Shown piece by piece: positions 57,164 to 64,000 of a stretch of DNA of 64,000 nt. Made by a program: the position numbers and the translations under genes. Source of the DNA: Pseudorasbora parva (taxonomy: Eukaryota; Chordata; Actinopteri; Cypriniformes; Gobionidae); NCBI RefSeq assembly GCF_024679245.1, contig NC_090174.1, forward strand, positions 15,331,350-15,395,349. Reading direction: 5' to 3'. Positions within the stretch are counted from its first letter, which is position 1. Every line of letters starts with the position of its first letter. The notes below the pieces were generated by a model. The model made no database searches. It saw only the letters and a program-made list of their open reading frames with translations, and had not been told where the DNA came from.

Positions 57164-59205
57164 ATCATTTTTTTTATCTTTTTCAAATTGAAATATATAA
57201 TCTGAATTGGGGGATTATGGGACAGGAGGTTGTATTATCTTGGTTCTCTCTCCAAGGTTGTCTTTTCTTCATTTATTTATTTTTTGCTTTGTTTTGTTGC
57301 TGACTGCCCAACCAGTTAGTTGTAACAAATAACAAATACTTTGTACTTATAACCTTTGTACTGTTCCATAAACCTGTCATAATATAAGATGGGTCAAAAC
57401 ACTATACATGTGCATTTGATCTTAGTCACTTTTCCAATTTCTCTGCTAATGTAAAAAAGACACCATCTCCATGGTGGACAGTCTTTTATTTGTATGATGA
57501 CTCAACACGCTCTATTACCACTAGTTGACAAGAACATGAAGCGTACCAAATGTTCCCAAGCGACCTTGTTTTGCTTCTCAAAAGCCCGCCCACTCACTCT
57601 CTGTGCTAGCAATCTGAAGCCTTCTATCTCCAACCATAACACACAAGGCTCCACTCCAACCTGATGGGCTACTTAGTATGCATAGGGCTCTCTAGCAGAT
57701 GTAATGTGCAGAGTCAAAAACAAGCTGTCTTGTTCTGTAAGAGACAGTTGAGCAGTTGGTTGAAGTTGCATGGTAAAGATACATTTCATGGGTGAGGATT
57801 TAGAAAAATAAAGTAAATTATAGACAATGACACTTTGTATTCATATTTATTAAAAAAAAAGAAGAAAAAAAAAAGAAGTCTCTGTCGTCGGAATGACTAA
57901 CGCTCTGCAGAGAAGTTTGTCCATTTAGGGCTACTGTAGAAACATGACGGCACAAAATGGCGATTTCACTGTAGGGGACCCGCGGTGTATGTAGATAGAA
58001 ATTGCTCATTCTAAGGTAATAAAAACATAACGGCACATCTTTATAATGAAAACATAGTTATCTATATTATATTGCATTTCTGCCATAGATAAATAATATA
58101 CACTAAACCTTTAATGTGCTCTACTGCTTTAGCAGACTGGTTGATTTGCAGGCTCTTTTTCCATTTAGAGTAAAATCCATTTGCTGGATCTGGTTTTGAG
58201 TGCTTTTTTATTTGCCTTTGAGTATATTCATAAATATTAATTAGTTTCAGAAATCTGTGCTAGCAGATGTTATTTACTTCAGGGTGAAGATGAAGCTGAA
58301 GAGAGACTAACACAAACACTCAATCAATGTACAACTTAAAAATTTAAATGATGGGTAAATGTAGTGTATGACAAAATACTGAATGTGCAACAGCATTAAC
58401 AATTAAAGGGAATGAATCCTATATAGCAATATTCATGTCATAAGTCAACCTGTTGATGTATGCATGCATGTATATTTATTTACTTACTGACTGACTGAAG
58501 ACTTTTTAGACATTTTCTCAAAAGTTAATACACTCTAAACATTTATTTTTTGTATATGCTATGTTCTTGACTCATTATTTGATTGTACTGCCAAGAGTTT
58601 GTCAGACAAGAGTTTTTTATACAACTCTAGTAGGGTATTAAAAATGCAAAATGATCATTGAAATGTTTGCTCTGGTTACATAAACACAGACTCTGCCTCT
58701 GTAACTTTAATAATGGAGCAACTGAGGAAATGTCTCAGAGTTATTCAACCTCATGCACACATCACCAAGTCACAATATAAACAAACCGCTTTCCCAATGT
58801 ACTCTCTTCTTACCCCAGGTCTTAAAATAACACTCAGATATTAAGTTAAAAGCACCAGTCAGTTCTTTTCTGCACTGGGAACATGAAATAAAGAGACATT
58901 TGATAAGACGGTTGTTTGTGTTTGAGTGACTGGGTGTGTTTTTTATTTCATCTTGTTTTTCTTTTTTCTTTTTTCTTTTTTCTGTGTTCTGTTCCCGTGG
59001 TTCTGTGAATGTGCCCTTTGAACAGTGTTAGTAGGACATAGCTCACTCAGAACTGGAGGAGCAAAAGAGTGGGTGTGTCTCGAACAGCCAATCAGGAAGC
59101 GTCTCATGAGAAGCCATAAAATCCCTCCAGGAATCATCTGTTAGAAACAGCAGTAGTTTTATTTTCTCACATAGCAGAATCCAAAAAAAATTGGACTCTA
59201 AGTCA
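57164..59205. other. No gene; one TTAA-type MITE end
   Basis: ATAATATACACTAAACCT before TTAA (58111-58114) looks like a MITE right terminus, but its left partner is not found. A CCAAT/TATA-like pair near 59080-59120 is listed under findings. Nothing else is supported. Confidence 0.4.
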
Positions 59206-59868
<663 letters not shown>

Positions 59869-59869
59869 G

Positions 59870-61000
59870 CATTATATTGACAAAAGTATTGGGACACCCC
59901 ATTTAAATAATTGAATGTAGGTGTGCCAATCCCTTACATAGCCACAGATGTGTTAAATCAAACACCTAGGCATGCAGACTGCTTCTACAAACCTTCGTGA
60001 AAGAATTGAATTCAAGCATTGGACCGTGATAGGTTGCCACCTGTGCAATAAAAGTCTATTTGAAAAAATATTTGTGAAATTTCCTCACTACTAAATATTC
60101 TAACTGTTATATAATAGTCAACTGTTTGTGGTATTATAACAAAAGTGGAAGCGATTAGGAACAACAGCAGCTTGGCCACAAAGTGATAGGCCATGTAAAA
60201 TCGCAGAGTGGGGTCAGCGCATGCTGAGGTGCACAGTGTGCTGAAGTCGGCAACTGTCAACAGAGTCAATAGCTACAAACCACCAAACTTTGTGTGGCCT
60301 TCAGATTAGCTCTTGAACAGTGCATAGAGAGCTTCATGGAAAGAGTTTCCATGACTAAATAGCTGCATCCAAGCAACCAAGTGCAAAGCAAAATGTCCAA
60401 TGCAGTGGTTTAAAGCACACTCCACTGGACTCTAGAGCAGTGTAGACATATTCTGTGGAATGAATCAAGGTTCTCTGTCTGGCAATCCGATGGAAGAGTC
60501 TGGGTTTGGCGGTTGCCAGTAGAATAGCATTTGCCTGACTGCATTGTGTCAAGTGTAAAGTTTGTTGGATGGGGGGTTATGGCGTGGGGTTGTTTATCAG
60601 GGGTTGGGCTTGGCCCCTTAGTTCCAGCAAAAGTTAAACTCTTAATGCTTTGGCATACCAAGACAGTTTGGACAATTTTATGCTTCCAACTTTGTGGGAA
60701 AAGTTTGTGGGAACACCAGTGCACAAAGCAAGGCCCACAAAGACATGTATGAGCATGTTTGGTGTGGATGAACTTCACTGGCCTACACAGAGTCCTGACC
60801 TCTACTGACAGAATACCTTTGGGAAGAATTAGAGTGGACACTGCGAGTCAGACCTTCTTATCCCACTTCAGTTCCTTACTTCACAAAATAAGAATGGTGT
60901 GTGTGTGTGTGTGTGGGGGGGGGGGTAATATTATACCTCTATATTAAACCCTTCAGATTAAGAATGGGATGTCACTGAAGTTGTAAAGGTAGGCGTTAAA
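59870..61000 (+). mobile_element. Tc1-like transposon D (fossil)
   Basis: Opens ATATTGACAAAAGTATTGGG, a Tc1-type terminal repeat, and contains pieces of a transposase on the plus strand. The 3' part reaches TTAAACCCTTCAGATTAAGA then ATGGGATGTCACT near 60978, close to the expected end, but the right terminal repeat is lost. A GT/G-rich expansion lies at 60897-60925. Confidence 0.8.
60200..60950 (+). pseudogene. Tc1-like transposase remnant (family D)
   Basis: Plus-strand pieces in different frames read SSVKFVGWGVMAWGCLSGVG (60549-60608) and GLGPLVPAKVKL. The block TTCACTGGCCTACACAGAGT then CCTGACC corresponds to the WPTQSPDL motif before the catalytic Glu. The FQHD second-Asp segment is deleted. 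It is a different family from A and B. Confidence 0.75.
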
Positions 61001-61702
61001 ACTCTGCCATTCCCCAACACAGTTTTTGTGCCCCATTTTCTGTTCTATTGAACTGTTGAAATGTCTAAAAAATGCTTTAAAGTTTAAAAAAGGTATTGCT
61101 TTAAAGTTATTTATACTGGATGGTTTTCTAGAAAATAAAAAAGGGCACGGATACTTAAATATTTTATGAGAGGGATGAATCACACACCACAGCCGTTGGA
61201 GTTTGACCGCCTCTGCTTGTGTAGCACGCGATAATGACCACAGCTAGTCAGTTCACGGGTGTCTGCGCTCTGTGCTTCCTTCTTTCTGTTGCCAGTTTTC
61301 ATCTTTCATGGGGCCAGATGGCCATTTTTACATTTCTCTCTTAAAATGTGTCATCTTAAATTCTTTTATCATTTATATAACTCCCCCCAAATCCTGTGTA
61401 CGTTCAGTTTTTAGTTCTCTCATGAAAGTGTTGCCCGTTCAGGCTGCTCCTCCCTCGTGAGAAATGCATAAAGTCTGCCAGACACCACAGCTCTTCCAAC
61501 AAAACAGAGTTGCAGTGGCTCACAGCAGCATGCATATGTACACCATGTTCAGATGGGATGCTAGTGTACTTACTGCATACTGCTTTTTTAAATAATATAT
61601 AACAAACATTTGAATACAACAATGGTCAAAATATCTTTTTTTGATATTGATATTTATACATATATGTTGTAAATAGTGTGCTTCCATTAATTAAAAAGAA
61701 AC
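61001..61702. other. No recognisable gene
   Basis: AT-rich spacer with short unsupported frames. Confidence 0.45.
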
Positions 61703-62195
61703 GGTAACATTACAAAACATGTTTTTTTCATTATGTATAATTATGTTATGACTTTACTTGTTGGGGCACATGACTATTACATAACTTGTGGTTATGAGTT
61801 TTGAATTAATTCTGAATTAGTTAATAGTCATGTGCCCCAACAAGTAAAGTCATAACATAATGATACCTTTATTAATCATTAGCTAATGATTAATTAAAGC
61901 AGACAACTGGAAGTTGAAATGCATGGCTTTTACCTGTTGTGTTAATTAACACGTTAATTTACATTATTAGTTCATATATGTTATTAAGGAATAATACATT
62001 ATGACACATTTAACTAATAACTATTTAATGATTACTTAATCTATTAATCATGTTGAATATTCATTAGTTGCTGATGCAGTAATCATTAATAAATGGGTTA
62101 GTTCACCATTAGTAATACATTAACTCATGATTATCTGTGCATTAATTAAGCATGAATTAATGCATATTAGTGCAACCTTATTGTAAAGTGTTACC
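61703..62195. mobile_element. GGTAAC...GTTACC fold-back MITE with internal perfect inverted repeat
   Basis: Ends GGTAACATTACA and TTGTAAAGTGTTACC are inverted. Perfect 40-bp arms at 61740-61779 and 61822-61861 (GACTTTACTTGTTGGGGCAC within) enclose a 42-base loop. Confidence 0.8.
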
Positions 62196-62296
62196 TTGTA
62201 AAGTGTTAATGAAAGCACACTATTTACAACATATAGCCTATGTATAAATATCAATATCAAAAAGATATTTTGTGTATAATTTTGTGTGAAACAGAC

Positions 62297-62298
<2 letters not shown>

Positions 62299-62375
<77 letters not shown>
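62299..62375. repeat. (TG)n microsatellite
   Basis: About 38 TG units. Confidence 0.98.
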
Positions 62376-62377
<2 letters not shown>

Positions 62378-62739
62378 ATCAGCTTTAAAAAAAAGTTTGA
62401 TTCATCCATTTCTGAATCATTGCCCAAATAGCATGTAATCATTGAAACAATGTTGAGTCAGTGTTAATGCATCAACGCTAATTGCACTGAAGTAACGTTG
62501 CAAAGTGATGTTGGTTCAGTATCACTCTCATAGTTAATGCTGACATTGATATTTCAACCACAAATCAAGGGTGATTCAGCATTACAAGTGATATTTTTTC
62601 AACATCACTTTTGCATTCAGTTGAACCAGAAGTAGCATATGAGTTTTCTTCAGTGCTGTGACGTATTTCCAAGTGAAACAATATTGAATATTGAATGGAG
62701 GACAGGGTTTTACCTCAATTATTTTCACCGGGAAAAAAA

Positions 62740-63220
62740 CACATCTGAAGACACATCTTTTCCAGCAGCACCTGACCAAGCACTTAACTAATCTATTTGT
62801 TTTTCTAAAAACAAATATACACGATCTCATGGTCATGCGTATAAATAGTACGAGTTTGCAATCTCGTGGAACGTATACGCCAAAATGAGTTTTGGCGTGC
62901 ATATGGTACTCGATTTTTCACGTGCATATGACACGCTCTTGGGTAGGTTTAGGGTGGTGGGGTGGGGGGTTCGTATGTATAATACGCCATAAAGTGCGTA
63001 TCATATGCACGCGAAAAACCGCGTATCATATACATTCCACGAGATTGCAAACTCTTACTATTTATACGCATTTTCGTGAGGTGTGTGTGTGTGTGTGTGT
63101 GTGTACTGTGTTAGACTAATTTGCATGCTGTTCCCCTGTTTGTCTAATTGCTTCTTTTGCTCTCCTCATTTGTAAGTCGCTTTGGAAAAAAAACGTCTGC
63201 TAAATGATTAAATGTAAATG
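62740..63220 (+). mobile_element. LINE 3' end interrupted by a fold-back MITE
   Basis: CATCTGAAGACACATCTTTT then CCAGCAGCACCT encodes LKTHLFQQHL, a LINE C-terminal motif. After the MITE the LINE ends with GTAAGTCGCTTTGGAAAAAA, CGTCTGCTAAATGATTAAAT and GTAAATG, the standard 3' end of a fish L2-type LINE. Confidence 0.7.
62816..63080. mobile_element. Fold-back MITE (copy 2 of the 45009 family)
   Basis: GCGTATAAATAGTACGAGTT and GGGTAGGTTTAGGGTGGTGG match 45018-45170. The halves are mutually complementary. GATCTCATGG and CGTGAGG are the eroded ends. A short GT run (63079-63104) follows. Confidence 0.85.
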
Positions 63221-63478
63221 TGTCCTCTGTACACATTTACAACAGATTTTTTTTCGGACAAAAAGTCGTTTGTGAGAAGCCCCGAATCGCGAATTAGATC
63301 GAATTACATTTGATCGCGAATTACATTTTTTGGCCCAATTTGAGGCTTGTCACAGAATACTTTTTGTCCAAAAAAATCCTGAATTGTGTGGTGTCATAAT
63401 TATTGTGCTCCCGATCGCATCACAGCCCGCATGATTCCAATTTGTAAATATAAAAACTCAACTCTTGATCTGTGATGT
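63221..63478. other. No recognisable feature
   Basis: Contains repeated GAATTACATTT and TCGCGAATTA blocks but nothing assignable. Confidence 0.45.
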
Positions 63479-64000
63479 GTCAGGATACACACACTAGACA
63501 AGGTTAGGGTGAATACACAAGACGTTTATTGAACCACAGGGCAGGGAGTGGAGCGTGAATGGATAGATGAATAGGCTTTGGATCAGTCTTATGGAGATAT
63601 GTAGAGATAATGGCAGGATGCACAGAGACAACAGTGGAGGAACACAGACAATGGTGAGAGACTTGAGACACGAAGGAAACTGTACACAGGTAATCGCTGG
63701 AGAACAGGTAATCGCTGGAGAACAGGTAATCGCTGGAGAACAGGTAATCGCTGGAGAACAGGTAATCGCTGGCAACCAGGTAAGTGGGTCTTTCCTAGTT
63801 TGAGGTGAGACGCTGACTGAGGATGAGTGCTGGGATTATATGGGGAGCTGTGATGAAGTGACATGCAGGTGTGACTGATTAGTACTCGGGTTACTGTGAA
63901 CGCTGAGTGCAGGAGGTGAGAGAGTCTGGCAGATCTGAGACATGATGCTACCCGCGATAGCCAATGACAGCGAGCAAGCTTCACCAACCAGATGTTGTGT
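63479..64000 (-). repeat. LTR-like fragment reaching the window edge
   Basis: TGTCAGGATACACACACTAG, AGACGTTTATTGAACCACAG and TGTGACTGATTAGTACTCGG suggest a Gypsy-type LTR in minus orientation, similar in layout to 12660-13079. The other boundary lies beyond the window. Confidence 0.45.
63685..63774. repeat. 18-bp minisatellite, 5 copies
   Basis: Five units of ACAGGTAATCGCTGGAGA, the last with one changed segment. The single-copy equivalent at about 12865 suggests expansion inside an LTR. Confidence 0.95.

Noticed and set aside
63685..63774. CRISPR-like array
   Set aside because: Eighteen-bp tandem units with no spacers; also the sequence is vertebrate.

Overview
This window looks like intergenic or intronic DNA from a teleost fish, most likely a cyprinid (zebrafish/carp type). 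It is AT-rich and full of long TA, CA and CT microsatellites. It carries several teleost Tc1-like transposons, L2/CR1- and RTE-type LINEs, many TTAA-flanked MITEs and several LTR retrotransposons. I found no convincing host protein-coding gene, tRNA, rRNA or CRISPR array. Almost every coding-like stretch belongs to a mobile element. The taxonomic call is inference from repeat families, not from a gene.

Layout. 1-1070: left-truncated minus-strand LINE reading from a decayed SGNH-esterase-like tail into the endonuclease start. 2.3-5.3 kb: two dead Tc1-like transposons, the first carrying a MITE with a 9-bp target duplication. 6.5-9.2 kb: a LINE 3' region split by a TTAA fold-back element (itself split by another MITE) and by a hAT MITE. 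10.9-14.0 kb: a TTAA MITE and a 2-kb long-inverted-repeat element containing an internally deleted RTE. 14.84-16.69 kb: a complete gag-only LTR retrotransposon with a 5-bp target duplication. 19.4-21.4 kb: a hAT element inside a Tc1 terminal repeat. 21.4-23.35 kb: a LINE reverse transcriptase 3' end. 26.53-33.12 kb: an apparently intact Ty3/Gypsy-related element. 33.4-37.3 kb: a minus-strand relative of the gag-only element, then a deleted chromodomain Gypsy lying inside LINE remnants. 37.3-49.7 kb: several TTAA elements, a 10-copy 41-bp minisatellite, a fold-back MITE, another gag-only LTR element and a TA MITE. 51-64 kb: Tc1 fragments, a perfect 38-bp-arm palindrome, long fold-back MITEs, a third Tc1-like fossil, a LINE tail with a fold-back insertion, and an LTR fragment at the right edge.

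The standout is the 6595-bp element at 26530-33124. Its two 809-bp LTRs look identical, it has a tRNA-Pro-type primer site, and one uninterrupted 1571-codon ORF encodes Gag, protease, integrase, reverse transcriptase and RNase H in that order. Integrase before reverse transcriptase, with Ty3/Gypsy-type sequences, is the hallmark of the Gmr1-like lineage. Its capsid region resembles the vertebrate SCAN domain, which is thought to derive from such an element. Everything needed for retrotransposition appears present, so this copy is probably young and may be active.

The other elements are mostly decayed or non-autonomous. They would depend on enzymes supplied elsewhere: TTAA, hAT or Tc1 transposases for the MITEs, and a related LTR element for the gag-only family.
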